From contig JAIBEX010000022.1 of the NCBI GenBank assembly GCA_019459455.1, positions 124,001 through 188,000 of the forward strand: DNA of 64,000 bases, in the 5' to 3' direction. This document shows, in pieces, positions 17,353 to 27,053 of this stretch. Source of the DNA: Weeksellaceae bacterium (GTDB lineage Bacteria; Bacteroidota; Bacteroidia; Flavobacteriales; Weeksellaceae). The position numbers were made by a program, and so were the translations under genes. The notes below the pieces were generated by a model. It did no database searches and was not told where the DNA came from. It saw only the letters and a program-made list of their open reading frames with translations. How positions within the stretch are numbered: position 1 is the stretch's first letter; each line of letters starts with the position of its first letter.

Positions 17353-18071
17353 TGTTTACCCACAAAGGAAAGACGCGTACCGAAAAGCACAACCTTGGGA
17401 TTGCCTCATTGCTGGGTTTCGTTGCAGGTTTGGTTAATGTGGTTGGTTTTTTTTCTGTGCAGAAGCTCACCACCAATGTGACAGGACACTTTGCATTCTT
17501 TGTTGATGAGGCTTTCAAGCAGAATTTCAGGAGCGCATTTCATGTTGCACTCTATATTTTTTTCTTTTTCCTGGGCGCGTTCTTTTCCAATTTTACGGTG
17601 GAGATTTATTCCCGCATCCGGGAAAATCTGATATTCGTTGTCCCTACGGTTACAGAAGCCTTAATTCTTGCTGCCATAGCCGTAAGCGGCAGTTTTCTGG
17701 CTGCAGAAAATGCGGACCTCATTGCGTTCGGTCTGCTCTTCGCTATGGGTCTGCAAAATGCGCTGGTGACCAGAATTTCAAATGCGGTGGTCAGGACCAC
17801 TCACCTTACCGGACTTTTTACCGACATGGGAATTGAATTCTCCCAGCTCTTTTTCTATAAGGACCATAACCACAAAAAGAAACTAATAAAATCCATCAGA
17901 CTGCGTTTAACGATTATCTGGATGTTTTTTGCAGGTGGAGTAGCGGGTGGCATCCTATACGGATATTTCGGTATAAAAACGCTTCTTTTCGGCAGTCTGA
18001 TCCTGATTTGTGGCCTGCTTTATGATTTTATAAAAATCCGGATCCTGCTCTTAAAACGAAAAGCACTGTGA
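17352..18071 (+). CDS. YoaK/DUF1275 family membrane protein
   Basis: 239 residues with about six membrane segments, the first at about 20-37 (IASLLGFVAGLVNVVGF). FFSVQKLTTNVTGHFAFFVDEA, then FALGLQNAL-like text (LLFAMGLQNALVTRIS) and RTTHLTGLFTDMGIEF, are the DUF1275 signature. The family is thought to be a small transporter-like group without a proven substrate. The start codon shares a base with the rlmN stop, and its stop overlaps the GTG of the next gene, so three genes are coupled. Confidence 0.85.
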   Translation: MFTHKGKTRTEKHNLGIASLLGFVAGLVNVVGFFSVQKLTTNVTGHFAFFVDEAFKQNFRSAFHVALYIFFFFLGAFFSNFTVEIYSRIRENLIFVVPTVTEALILAAIAVSGSFLAAENADLIAFGLLFAMGLQNALVTRISNAVVRTTHLTGLFTDMGIEFSQLFFYKDHNHKKKLIKSIRLRLTIIWMFFAGGVAGGILYGYFGIKTLLFGSLILICGLLYDFIKIRILLLKRKAL

Positions 18072-18940
18072 GAAAATTCCTCTTTATTCTTGCGCTCCTC
18101 TCTTTCCATTTTGGTGCCGCTCAGAAGATTGATTTCCTGAAGCTCGGAAAGTACCGGGTTTCCTATCTCTCGGATTCGCTGAAGGAAAATTCAGGGCTAA
18201 TATTTAGGGGAGAAAAACTGTATACCTTCAACGACGGGGCAAACTCTTCTGAAATTTTCGAAATAGATCAACGTTCGGGGAATATAAAAAATGTTTTAAA
18301 TACCAATCTGGAAAATAGTGACTGGGAAGCTATTACAACGGATTCAGTGCATATCTATATCGGTGATTTCGGTAATAATGGAGGAATGCGAAAAAATCTG
18401 AGAATCTATAAAATTCCGGTCCGCGATACCCTGATTTCAGATGCTGTTCAAACGCTTAACTATTTCTATCCGGAGCAGAAGGACTTAACACGAAGACCAC
18501 TTAACCATGATTTCGATGCGGAAGCCATGGTTTTTATGAAAGGAAAAATTCACATCTTTACCAAAGAATGGCTTTCAAAAGCGACCACGCATTATATCAT
18601 CAACACTCAAACAGTGGAAAATCAGCCGGCTGAAAAACTCGAAACCTTTGAGACCGGTTTTCTGGTGACGGACGCCTCGTATTTTGAGGGCAAACTGTAT
18701 CTTGTGGGTTATACCAAAAAAACCGAGGTCTTTCTGAGCGTCTTTAATGAGACGGAACCAGGCATCTTCTTTAGGGAAAAACCTCGGAAATATTATCTCG
18801 GAAGTGCCCTTTCCGCAGGGCAGATTGAAGGTATTGCGGTGAATGGGGAAGGTGTTTATATTTCGGGTGAAGCATTTAATTCGCCCTTTGGAAAATCCAG
18901 ACCGGCTTTCTATTTCATTCCGGGAAATAAGCTGAAATAG
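18068..18940 (+). CDS. Secreted hypothetical protein, beta-propeller-like
   Basis: 290 residues starting at GTG 18068, overlapping the previous stop (GTGA). The signal peptide is MRKFLFILALLSFHFGAAQ. The body, with ENSGLIFRGEKLYTFNDG, SDWEAITTDSVHIYIGDFGNN, DAEAMVFMKGKIHIFTKEW, TDASYFEGKLYLVGY and GQIEGIAVNGEGVYISGE, looks like evenly spaced blades with acidic D/E-A pairs, as in SdiA-regulated or phytase-like propellers. That is a reading of pattern, not a family assignment. It is probably periplasmic. Confidence 0.6.
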   Translation: MRKFLFILALLSFHFGAAQKIDFLKLGKYRVSYLSDSLKENSGLIFRGEKLYTFNDGANSSEIFEIDQRSGNIKNVLNTNLENSDWEAITTDSVHIYIGDFGNNGGMRKNLRIYKIPVRDTLISDAVQTLNYFYPEQKDLTRRPLNHDFDAEAMVFMKGKIHIFTKEWLSKATTHYIINTQTVENQPAEKLETFETGFLVTDASYFEGKLYLVGYTKKTEVFLSVFNETEPGIFFREKPRKYYLGSALSAGQIEGIAVNGEGVYISGEAFNSPFGKSRPAFYFIPGNKLK

Positions 18941-18988
18941 CCTCACTTCTGCACAGAACCATGTGTAATCTGACCAAAAAAAATTAAT

Positions 18989-18996
18989 TATATTTG
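18989..18996 (+). promoter_or_regulatory. Probable -7 box of the polyprenyl synthase gene
   Basis: TATATTTG, 35 bases before the start at 19032. No clear -33 element. Confidence 0.4.
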
Positions 18997-19031
18997 CTAC
19001 ATTCTAATAAGTAAAATCACCTTACGGATAA

Positions 19032-20009
19032 GTGGCGAATATTGTAGAAGAAATCAAGAAACCGATTGCGCAGGAAATGAAACTTTTCGAAAAGAAGTTT
19101 TATGAATCCATGCAGAGCAATGTTCCGCTTTTGGATAAGGTCACCCGTTTTATTGTAACCACCAAGGGAAAGCAGATGCGGCCGATGTTTGTTTTTCTGT
19201 GTGCAAAACTGGTAGGGGACGTAAATGAAAAAACCTTCCGCGGCGCTTCCATGATTGAACTGATTCATACGGCAACTTTGGTTCATGATGATGTGGTGGA
19301 CGAAAGTTTCAAGCGGCGTAATTTTTTCTCGATCAATGCATTGTGGAAGAATAAGATTGCCGTTCTGGTAGGCGATTATCTGCTTTCCAAATCCGTTTTG
19401 CTATCCACCGACCACAAAGATTACGATTTGCTTTCCGTGATTGCCAGAACCATCCGCGAGATGAGTGAGGGTGAACTCCTGCAGCTGGAAAAAGCCAGAA
19501 AGCTGGATATTACGGAGGACGTGTATTATGAAATCATCCGGCAGAAAACGGCGACTTTAATTGCTGCCTGCTGCGAGATCGGGGTGCTTTCCAATGAGGC
19601 TGATGAAGCGATGTCCGCGAAAATGATGCAATTCGGCACCTATACCGGGATGGCGTTCCAGATAAAAGATGACCTTTTTGATTATCTGTCCTCTAACTTT
19701 ATTGGAAAACCAGTAGGTATCGACATCAAGGAACAGAAAATGACGCTTCCTTTAATACATACCTTAAAGATGGCTTCAGAAGCCGACCGAAAATATTATT
19801 TCAACACCATCAAACGCTATAACAACGACAAAAAACGTGTAAAGGAACTCATTGATTTCGTGAAGGAGTCAGGTGGACTTGATTATGCGGTTGGAGTCAT
19901 GAAGGACTTCCAACAGAAGGCAAAAGATATCCTGCACGAATTCCCTGATTCCGAGCCAAAACATTCACTTAATCTTATGCTCGATTACGTGATTGAAAGG
20001 AAATTTTAA
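19032..20009 (+). CDS. Polyprenyl diphosphate synthase (long chain)
   Basis: 325 residues starting at GTG 19032. All-alpha trans-prenyltransferase that extends farnesyl or geranyl diphosphate with isopentenyl diphosphate, here most likely for the menaquinone side chain. The first Asp-rich motif is LVHDDVVDES (about residue 84), the second IKDDLFDYLSSNF (about 216). The substrate-binding GKQMRPMFVFL lies before the first. Length and the small residues ahead of the first motif fit a long-chain (C35-C40) enzyme, but chain length cannot be read reliably. It is a single gene. Confidence 0.88.
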   Translation: MANIVEEIKKPIAQEMKLFEKKFYESMQSNVPLLDKVTRFIVTTKGKQMRPMFVFLCAKLVGDVNEKTFRGASMIELIHTATLVHDDVVDESFKRRNFFSINALWKNKIAVLVGDYLLSKSVLLSTDHKDYDLLSVIARTIREMSEGELLQLEKARKLDITEDVYYEIIRQKTATLIAACCEIGVLSNEADEAMSAKMMQFGTYTGMAFQIKDDLFDYLSSNFIGKPVGIDIKEQKMTLPLIHTLKMASEADRKYYFNTIKRYNNDKKRVKELIDFVKESGGLDYAVGVMKDFQQKAKDILHEFPDSEPKHSLNLMLDYVIERKF

Positions 20010-20177
20010 ATTAAAAAACCAACTTTTAACCGAACCGGATTTGTTATCGCTAATAAACCGATATTCCATTGATATTTCGTCAATAAATAGGTTCACTTTT
20101 TTTCTTTTCCGCATTTGAATGTATATTGATAAAAAATATCCATTTTTCTTTGTCAAAATATAATTTCCAAAAATTAT

Positions 20178-20185
20178 TATCTTTG
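20178..20185 (+). promoter_or_regulatory. Probable -7 box of the E1 dehydrogenase gene
   Basis: TATCTTTG, 16 bases before the start codon. TTTG occurs at 20149-20152, but the 25-base spacing is too long for a normal -33. Confidence 0.45.
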
Positions 20186-20201
20186 TCCAAATTCAGATTT
20201 T

Positions 20202-22631
20202 ATGGAAACCACCTATATTGAAACCCAACAGATTTCTTTTCAGGACTTCAAAAACTCCGTCATGGACGACTATAAACTGGGGAGAATTTCACGGGAGATG
20301 TCATATTTGGGACGCCGGGAGGTTTTAACCGGGAAAGCGAAGTTCGGAATTTTCGGTGACGGAAAGGAACTTCCGCAATTGGCAATGGCGAAGGTGTTCA
20401 AAAACGGTGATTTCCGATCCGGTTATTACCGGGACCAGACATTTGCAATGGCTATTGATGCTGTGACCGTTGAAAGTTTTTTTGCACAGCTTTACGCAGA
20501 TACCAGTGTAGAACGCGAACCTGCATCTGCGGGGCGCCAGATGAACGGCCACTATGCCACAAGAAGCCTGAACGAAGACGGTTCCTGGAAAAATCTGATG
20601 CAGCAGAAAAATATTTCTTCCGATATTTCCCCTACCGCGGGCCAAATGCCGAGACTTTTGGGACTTGCCCTCGCCTCTAAAATCTATAAGATTGTAAAAT
20701 TTGAAGGTTCAGAAAAATTCTCCGATAACGGTAACGAAGTGGCTTTCGGTACCATCGGTGATGCTTCAACGGCCGAGGGGCACTTTTGGGAAGCGCTGAA
20801 TGCCGCCTGTGCGCTTCAGGTACCCATGATCGTTTCCATTTGGGACGATGGGTACGGAATTTCAGTTCCGACACAGAATCAGCGCGCTAAAGCCGATATC
20901 GCCGAGATGCTTTCGGGTTTCCAGAGAAAAGAAGGGGAGAACCAGGGCTGCGAAATCATTCAGGTGAAAGCGTGGGATTATCCGGGGCTGCTGGATGCCT
21001 ATGCCAGAGCCGAACATTTTGCCCGAACCGAAAGCGTACCTGTGGTGGTACATGTAGTTGAGGTTACACAGCCTCAGGGTCACTCAACGTCCGGGTCGCA
21101 TGAAAGATACAAGAATGAAGACCGCCTGAAATTTGAAGGTGAATTTGACGGTTTAAGTAAATTTAAGGAATGGATTCTTAACTATTCCATTGATATTGAA
21201 GGAGATGAGCAACAACTCGCCACGGATGAAGAACTCCAAAAGATTGAGGAAGAAGCTAAAAAATTTGTAAAAGACGGTCAGAAGAAAGCCTGGGAAAACT
21301 ATCAGAAAACCATTGTGGACTTAAAAAACACTGTATTGCCACTGGTAGAAGACCTTAAATTGCAAAACAGTGAAATCCCTGCTGAACTTGAGAAATTCAC
21401 CAAAATCATCGCTATAGCGAAAAGGGATATCTTCCATTTGGTTAGAAGATCGCTTTTCCTCACAAGAGGCAAAACGTCAGCAGAAAGAACCGCCCTTCAA
21501 CACAAGTTTGAGGAGCTCTTCGCGGTGGAAAAAGACAATTATTCCTCTCACCTATACTCACAGTCGGACTGGAAGGCAACAAATGTAAAGGAGGTTGTAC
21601 CTGTTTTTTCAGACCGTTCCGAAACAGTGGACGGCAGGGTTGTCGTAAGGAATAACTTCGATAAGATTTTCAGTAAATACCCTGAGACATTGGTTTTTGG
21701 GGAAGATGCCGGGAATATTGGCGATGTAAACCAGGGTCTTGAAGGCCTTCAGGAAAAATATGGAGAATTAAGGATCGCAGATACCGGAATCCGTGAAGCC
21801 ACCATCCTGGGGCAGGGAATCGGGATGGCCATGCGCGGTTTGAGACCGATAGCGGAAATCCAGTACCTTGATTACATCCTGTATTGTCTGCAGGGAATGA
21901 GCGACGATCTGGCAACGGTTCAGTATCGCACCAAAGGCGGACAGAAAGCGCCGGTCATCATCCGTACCCGCGGCCACAGGCTGGAAGGAGTATGGCATTC
22001 CGGATCGCCCATGGCTGGAATTATCAACCTTTCCAAAGGAATTCTCGTCCTCGTTCCAAGGAATCTAACGAAAGCAGCAGGCTTTTACAACACGATGCTG
22101 CAGAGCGACGAACCGGCAGTCATTGTAGAATGTCTGAACGGATACCGTCTGAAAGAAAAGCAGCCCGATAATTTAGGTGAATTCACCGTGCCTGTAGGGA
22201 AAATTGAAGTAACGAAAGAAGGAAATGACGTGACGCTGGTGACCTACGGCTCCACCTGGAGACTCGTGATGGAAGCAGCTGATGAACTGGAAAAAATCGG
22301 AATCTCTGCTGAAGTGATCGATGTGCAGTCCCTCATCCCGTTCGATTTAAGCCATGAAATTGCAGAAAGTGTAAAGAAAACCAACCGTTTGGTGGTAATT
22401 GACGAGGATGTGGAAGGTGGAACCTCCGCATTTATCCTTCAGCAAATCCTTGAAAAACAAAAAGCGTTCAGATATCTTGATTCCGATCCGCTGACCATCT
22501 GTGCAGAGAATCACAGGCCGGCTTATGCCAGCGACGGCGACTATTTCAGCAAACCGAGTGTGGACGATATGGTAGAGAAGGTGTATGCACTGTTTAATGA
22601 AATAAATCCTGCGAAATTTCATAAGATTTAA
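20202..22631 (+). CDS. 2-oxoacid dehydrogenase E1, fused alpha and beta subunits
   Basis: 809 residues. The N-terminal half (to about 330) is the thiamine-diphosphate-binding alpha subunit, with IGDASTAEGHFWEALNAA and the closing WDDGYGISVPT. A charged helical linker (about 345-450) follows. The C-terminal half is the beta subunit (VVRNNFDKIF, LVFGEDAGNIGDVNQG, DTGIREATILGQGIGMAM, VTYGSTWRLVMEA, EDVEGGTSAFILQQ). The family decarboxylates pyruvate or branched-chain 2-oxoacids and loads the acyl group on E2 lipoate. The fused form is common in flavobacteria. E3 (lpd) lies 1.6 kb downstream; no E2 gene is in the window. Substrate is undecided, with branched-chain more likely. Confidence 0.9.
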   Translation: METTYIETQQISFQDFKNSVMDDYKLGRISREMSYLGRREVLTGKAKFGIFGDGKELPQLAMAKVFKNGDFRSGYYRDQTFAMAIDAVTVESFFAQLYADTSVEREPASAGRQMNGHYATRSLNEDGSWKNLMQQKNISSDISPTAGQMPRLLGLALASKIYKIVKFEGSEKFSDNGNEVAFGTIGDASTAEGHFWEALNAACALQVPMIVSIWDDGYGISVPTQNQRAKADIAEMLSGFQRKEGENQGCEIIQVKAWDYPGLLDAYARAEHFARTESVPVVVHVVEVTQPQGHSTSGSHERYKNEDRLKFEGEFDGLSKFKEWILNYSIDIEGDEQQLATDEELQKIEEEAKKFVKDGQKKAWENYQKTIVDLKNTVLPLVEDLKLQNSEIPAELEKFTKIIAIAKRDIFHLVRRSLFLTRGKTSAERTALQHKFEELFAVEKDNYSSHLYSQSDWKATNVKEVVPVFSDRSETVDGRVVVRNNFDKIFSKYPETLVFGEDAGNIGDVNQGLEGLQEKYGELRIADTGIREATILGQGIGMAMRGLRPIAEIQYLDYILYCLQGMSDDLATVQYRTKGGQKAPVIIRTRGHRLEGVWHSGSPMAGIINLSKGILVLVPRNLTKAAGFYNTMLQSDEPAVIVECLNGYRLKEKQPDNLGEFTVPVGKIEVTKEGNDVTLVTYGSTWRLVMEAADELEKIGISAEVIDVQSLIPFDLSHEIAESVKKTNRLVVIDEDVEGGTSAFILQQILEKQKAFRYLDSDPLTICAENHRPAYASDGDYFSKPSVDDMVEKVYALFNEINPAKFHKI

Positions 22632-22681
22632 TTATAATATAATTTCACGCTTTTACCATCATTAACGTGCCAATCAATAGG

Positions 22682-22704
22682 AGCGGGCTTTAGCCCGCTT
22701 TTTC
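22682..22704 (+). terminator. Rho-independent terminator after the E1 gene
   Basis: AGCGGGC / GCCCGCT stem with a 4-base loop, followed by TTTTTC. Confidence 0.75.
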
Positions 22705-22886
22705 TTTGGGAAATAAAGGGTGGCTTTAGCCAAAACATATCGCTAATCCCTTTTCGCCCCATTTTTTCGAAGCTCTAGCCCTGGTAAAACAAAACCCCTT
22801 TTAAATCGCTTTAAAAGAGGTTGATTTTTATAGCTCACTCCCAAAATGATATCTTGTGCAACAGATACATATATGCTAGCAGAAGT

Positions 22887-23870
22887 TTATTCAACATCAG
22901 GTAAAAGACCTGTTGTATGACCACTTAATTTCCCATATTCTTCTATAGATTTCATCTTCTTCTTTTCAGTAAATTTTCCAGTCCATGGATTGAAAACATA
23001 CACGTCAAATTTGTAAATCACGCCTTGTCTCTCCTCTGATTCTTTATAGCGGACTTTATCCACTAAATTTGTAATATAATATTTGAAATGCCCATTGTAA
23101 AAAGCTTTATTTTTAGAGCTTTCCCAAAATAAATACTGTCGAATATCATTTGTATTATCATTCTTCATTCCTTGTGAATTAGCAATTGCAATTGCTTTGT
23201 CTTTTGAAATCTTGAATTTTTTATTTCGCCTTTCGATTTTTTCAAAACCAGCATAACCACTATAATATTTTTGTGGAACGAAGTTTCCATTTTTATCAAA
23301 TTCGATTCTCAAATAGATTGGATTATCGCCTTTTTTTAATCTTATACTATAATTAAATGTAAAATTATTAGGTTTTGCAATAAGTGGTTCAACCCAGGAA
23401 CCTACATATTTATCATTTAAATATGCAGAACAGTCAAATTCAAATGCAACGTAATTTTTCATGAATTCCTTACCATATTCCTGAACAATTAAGTTGTCAG
23501 CTTTATTTTTCTTTTCAACTAATAAATTATGATAAGGATATAATTTTGGATTAATAGTGCAAATGTTCTTATCATAATCTCTTACATACATTAATTCTCC
23601 ATTTTCATTATATTCTTTCCATACTCCTAATCGGTGATGTTCCTTTGTGGTCCAACCTTCACTGTTGAGTTTTAACGTGTCATTTATGTATGTGACTCTG
23701 CTCCAAATTGCATCTTTAAACTTATAAATTTCGTTAAAAACTTTATATTTTGAATTTTTAATAACTTCAATATAACTGCTATCAGTCTCAATTTTTTTTT
23801 CTTCAAATTGAGCATGAAGCATAATATTAAAAAGAAATAAAATAGCTATAAAAGATTTCTTAAAATTCAT
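22887..23870 (-). CDS. AT-rich secreted hypothetical protein
   Basis: 327 residues with a signal peptide (MNFKKSFIAILFLFNIMLHAQ). Residues about 75-97 contain EHHRLGVWKEYNENGELMYV, a MORN/toxin-antitoxin-like tyrosine block, then a long strand-rich region, and SKDKAIAIANSQGMKNDN followed by VFNPWTGKFTEKKKM near the end, which resembles a PepSY-like closing unit. Base composition is visibly richer in A and T than the flanking E1 and lpd genes and the Lys/Asn content is high, suggesting a later insertion between functionally related genes. Not assigned to a family. Confidence 0.6.
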   Translation of the reverse strand: MNFKKSFIAILFLFNIMLHAQFEEKKIETDSSYIEVIKNSKYKVFNEIYKFKDAIWSRVTYINDTLKLNSEGWTTKEHHRLGVWKEYNENGELMYVRDYDKNICTINPKLYPYHNLLVEKKNKADNLIVQEYGKEFMKNYVAFEFDCSAYLNDKYVGSWVEPLIAKPNNFTFNYSIRLKKGDNPIYLRIEFDKNGNFVPQKYYSGYAGFEKIERRNKKFKISKDKAIAIANSQGMKNDNTNDIRQYLFWESSKNKAFYNGHFKYYITNLVDKVRYKESEERQGVIYKFDVYVFNPWTGKFTEKKKMKSIEEYGKLSGHTTGLLPDVE

Positions 23871-24277
23871 AATTTTTTTTATTGCAGAATTTGATTAGAT
23901 ATTTTTTATAGGGGTTTGCCATATATTATTGCAGTTAACTCCAAATATACACAATCCCGCATTATTTTTAAATTCCTTGGTTATTTGAAAAGTATAACGG
24001 TAGTGGTAAGGATTAGGAGAAGCAGATGATTCCCCACCACCCGAGCTCGGTAGATATGGCAAAAGTTTATCTGAAATAAGGAAAACAGCCAGAGTTAATC
24101 CGTGTTGCTACAACGATGTGGTTTCAAAACAGACAGAAGAAATTGATTTTCTCCAAAACTGGCTTTCTGAAAACCAGGGTTTTCTCTTTAAGTTCAAAAT
24201 CTGGCTCTTTCTAAATAAGAAGCGGATCAGAAAACGTTGGGAAATTTTCCGTAAATTCGCGTTAAATTTATTAATTC
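23871..24277. other. 407-base divergent intergenic region
   Basis: No convincing gene. A minus-strand box TATATTTG (23942-23949) about 70 bases before the AT-rich gene is its likely promoter. The segment 24118-24277 has an open plus-strand frame running into lpd out of frame. Near 24151-24210 two similar words (AAAACTGGCTTTCT and AAAATCTGGCTCTTTCT) suggest a small imperfect duplication. Confidence 0.4.
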
Positions 24278-25669
24278 ATGAATTACGATATTATTGTCAT
24301 CGGAAGTGGTCCTGGTGGATATGTAACGGCTATCAGAGCTTCACAGTTGGGTTTCAAAACCGCCATTATAGAAAAGGAAAATCTGGGCGGAATCTGCCTG
24401 AACTGGGGTTGTATCCCCACAAAAGCACTGCTGAAATCTGCACATGTCTTCAATTATCTGAACCATGCCGAGGATTATGGTTTGAACAAGGTGGAGAATC
24501 CGGGTTTCGACTTCTCAAAGGTAATACAGCGCAGCCGCGGGGTTGCTACAAAAATGAGCGGAGGAATCTCCTTCCTCATGAAAAAAAACAAGATCGACGT
24601 CATCATGGGAACCGCCAAAGTCCAAAAAGGCAAAAAGGTTTCCGTTACCGATAAAGACGGTAAAAATACAGAATATTCAGCTGAGCATATCATCATCGCA
24701 ACGGGTGCAAGGTCCAGGGAACTTCCGAACCTTCCTCAGGATGGGGTGAAGGTCATCGGCTACCGTCAGGCCCTTAATTTGCCTTCACAGCCAAAATCAA
24801 TGATCGTAGTTGGTTCCGGTGCCATTGGAGTTGAGTTTGCGGATTTTTACAACGCCATGGGAACCAAAGTTACGGTGGTTGAATTCATGCCGAACATCGT
24901 TCCGGTTGAAGACGAGGAAATCTCAAAACACCTCGAAAAATCCCTTAAGAAATCAGGAATCGAGATCATGACCAATGCTTCTGTGGAAAGCGTCGATACC
25001 AGTGGAGAAGGGGTAAAGGCGAACGTAAAAACCGCTAAAGGAAATATTACCCTGGAAGCCGACATTTTACTTTCCGCTGTTGGAATTGCAGCGAATATTG
25101 AAGGCCAGGGTTTTGAAGAAGTTGGAATCCAGACCGACAAAGGACGGGTTTTAGTGAACGAATGGTATGAAACTTCAGTTCCCGGATATTATGCGATTGG
25201 TGATATCCTTCCGACCCAGGCTCTGGCGCACGTCGCTTCTGCAGAAGGAATTACCTGTGTTGAAAGAATCAAGGGTCTTCATGTGGAAAAGATCGATTAC
25301 GGCAATGTTCCGGGATGTACCTATTGCAGCCCTGAAGTAGCCTCTGTGGGACTGACTGAAAAGCAGGCAAAGGAAAAAGGATATGAGATCAAGGTAGGGA
25401 AGTTCCCGCTTTCAGCAAGTGGAAAAGCAACAGCAAACGGTAATACCGACGGATTCATCAAGGTGATTTTCGATGCGAAATACGGCGAGTGGCTGGGTTG
25501 CCACATGATTGGCGAAGGCGTTACCGATATGATTGCTGAAGCAGTTGTTGCGAGAAAACTTGAAACTACAGGACACGAAATCATAAAATCCATTCACCCG
25601 CACCCCACGGTTTCAGAAGCCATTATGGAAGCTGCGGCAGCAGCTTATGGTGAAGTAATCCATATATAA
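24278..25669 (+). CDS. lpdA: Dihydrolipoyl dehydrogenase (E3)
   Basis: 463 residues of the class I flavoprotein disulfide reductase family. It reoxidises dihydrolipoamide of 2-oxoacid dehydrogenase complexes with NAD+. VIGSGPGGYVTAIRASQLG is the FAD loop, and the redox-active pair is in GGICLNWGCIPTKALL (C-x4-C). VVGSGAIGVEF near 170 is the NAD loop, and HPHPTVSEAIMEAAAAAYG near the end contains the catalytic His-Glu dyad. It probably serves the E1 fusion protein upstream, though the two are separated by a minus-strand gene. Confidence 0.95.
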   Translation: MNYDIIVIGSGPGGYVTAIRASQLGFKTAIIEKENLGGICLNWGCIPTKALLKSAHVFNYLNHAEDYGLNKVENPGFDFSKVIQRSRGVATKMSGGISFLMKKNKIDVIMGTAKVQKGKKVSVTDKDGKNTEYSAEHIIIATGARSRELPNLPQDGVKVIGYRQALNLPSQPKSMIVVGSGAIGVEFADFYNAMGTKVTVVEFMPNIVPVEDEEISKHLEKSLKKSGIEIMTNASVESVDTSGEGVKANVKTAKGNITLEADILLSAVGIAANIEGQGFEEVGIQTDKGRVLVNEWYETSVPGYYAIGDILPTQALAHVASAEGITCVERIKGLHVEKIDYGNVPGCTYCSPEVASVGLTEKQAKEKGYEIKVGKFPLSASGKATANGNTDGFIKVIFDAKYGEWLGCHMIGEGVTDMIAEAVVARKLETTGHEIIKSIHPHPTVSEAIMEAAAAAYGEVIHI

Positions 25670-25737
25670 GCGAAAGATTTATAAAGACGAAAGCTGCAGA
25701 ATTTCTGGAGCTTTTTTTTTCTTTTCTTCGAGGACTT

Positions 25738-26433
25738 CTACGCGGTATAACTTGCGAAAGCTTCCTCCAACGTTTCAAATTTCCCTTTAAACTCCTCAAC
25801 CGGTGAATCCTGTATGATATTTCCGTTGTGGATGAGGATGACGCGTGTGCAGAGCGCTTCGACTTCCTGCATGATGTGCGTGGAAAGGATGACCGTTTTT
25901 TCCTTGCCGATTTCTTTGATGACGTTCCGGATTTCAATGATCTGATTCGGATCCAGGCCGTTCGTAGGCTCATCCAGGATAAGCAGGTCCGGGGAGTGAA
26001 GGATCGCCTGTGCCAGACCGACACGCTGCTTATAACCCTTGGAAAGCTGTGATATTTTCTTTGATTTTTCCGGTGTGATCCCCACCATTTCAATGACTTC
26101 GTCCACCCTTTCCTTTGGGATTTTATGAAGGTCGGCAACAAAAGAAAGGTATTCCTTCACATACATTTCAGGATAGAGCGGATTGTTTTCCGGCAGGAAC
26201 CCGATGTTTTTCTTACTCTCTATCTCATTTTTGCTAATATCAAGCGTGTTGAAGATAATCTGTCCTTCATCAATTCTCAGAACCCCGGTGATGGATTTCA
26301 TCAATGTAGATTTCCCGGCTCCGTTTGGTCCCAGTAAGCCGATGATTTCATTTTTTCCAATCGTAAGGTTAATGTCGTTAAGCGCGGTCTGTTCGCCGAA
26401 TTTTTTTGTTAAACTGATAATCTGAAGGGACAT
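25738..26433 (-). CDS. ABC transporter ATP-binding protein
   Basis: 231 residues, a single ATPase subunit. Walker A GLLGPNGAGKSTLMKSI (about 34-50), Q-loop region IGFLPENNPLYPEMYV, signature QLSKGYKQRVGLAQAIL, Walker B LLILDEPTNGLDP and the switch His in VILSTHIMQEVEAL. The PENNPLYPEMYVKEYL segment is typical of the GldA/NatA/CcmA type. GldA is a gliding-motility partner in flavobacteria, but this protein is shorter than I expect for GldA and no permease gene is adjacent, so the symbol is withheld. Confidence 0.85.
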   Translation of the reverse strand: MSLQIISLTKKFGEQTALNDINLTIGKNEIIGLLGPNGAGKSTLMKSITGVLRIDEGQIIFNTLDISKNEIESKKNIGFLPENNPLYPEMYVKEYLSFVADLHKIPKERVDEVIEMVGITPEKSKKISQLSKGYKQRVGLAQAILHSPDLLILDEPTNGLDPNQIIEIRNVIKEIGKEKTVILSTHIMQEVEALCTRVILIHNGNIIQDSPVEEFKGKFETLEEAFASYTA

Positions 26434-26451
26434 GATTTATAAGATTTATGC

Positions 26452-26485
26452 AAAAATAAAAAACCCATCGCAAAGGAACGGGTTT
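26452..26485 (-). terminator. Terminator of the 26.5 kb gene
   Basis: AAACCC / GGGTTT arms (26461-26466, 26480-26485) around a 13-base loop, followed on the minus strand by a T-rich run. Moderate stem only. Confidence 0.5.
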
Positions 26486-26507
26486 ATAGAGGTAAAATGG
26501 AATTTTA

Positions 26508-27053
26508 TCACTTTTTCTTTTTCTTTGGTGCAGCTTTTTGCTCAGCAGGTTGCTCAATGGCAGCCCTGGGCTGTATGCTTGCAGCACCACTTGAAGACAT
26601 GGAAGTTCCGCGGAATTTGTCCTTTCCGAACACCTTATCTACCTGCTTTTTCGTCAGGAACTGGCTTTTACCGATGTATTTTTTGCTTTTGTTGATGTAA
26701 TGAATGAACTGGACGGTAGTTTGGCCGTAATTTTTAGCATAATGTAATCCAATGATATCATTGGGAAGTTCCAGCTGAATTTCACCTATAGGCATGTCGA
26801 TAAAACCATCCGAAACCAGTTTATAAAGCTGGTCGAAATCCTTGTTCAGATCATGAAAGTAGAAGGACCGGAAGGTGTTGAGGTTGCTGGTGTTAATGTC
26901 TTGATAATTAAAGGTATATTTGTTTGATTTCTTGTAAAGAGTGACAGAATTATCCTTTCCCACCTGCATCAGGCTCTCGTTTTTAAGCACTTTTATCTGC
27001 GAAAATGCCGAAAGCGAAAACAAGGTTGTTAGAAGTAAAATCGTTTTTTTCAT
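26508..27053 (-). CDS. Secreted hypothetical protein with Lys-rich tail
   Basis: 181 residues with a signal peptide (MKKTILLLTTLFSLSAFSQ). The central domain (about 20-145) alternates strands and short helices. The C-terminal 35 residues are low-complexity, with SMSSSGAAS, AEQKAAP and a KKKKK end. No cysteines or known motifs. It lies immediately after the tRNA-Arg on the same strand but behind its own terminator structure. Possibly a periplasmic protein; no function claimed. Confidence 0.55.
   Translation of the reverse strand: MKKTILLLTTLFSLSAFSQIKVLKNESLMQVGKDNSVTLYKKSNKYTFNYQDINTSNLNTFRSFYFHDLNKDFDQLYKLVSDGFIDMPIGEIQLELPNDIIGLHYAKNYGQTTVQFIHYINKSKKYIGKSQFLTKKQVDKVFGKDKFRGTSMSSSGAASIQPRAAIEQPAEQKAAPKKKKK

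Noticed and set aside
24118-24654. 178-residue frame overlapping the start of lpd
   Set aside because: Its second half is the out-of-frame shadow of lpdA; the first 50 codons alone have no recognisable feature.
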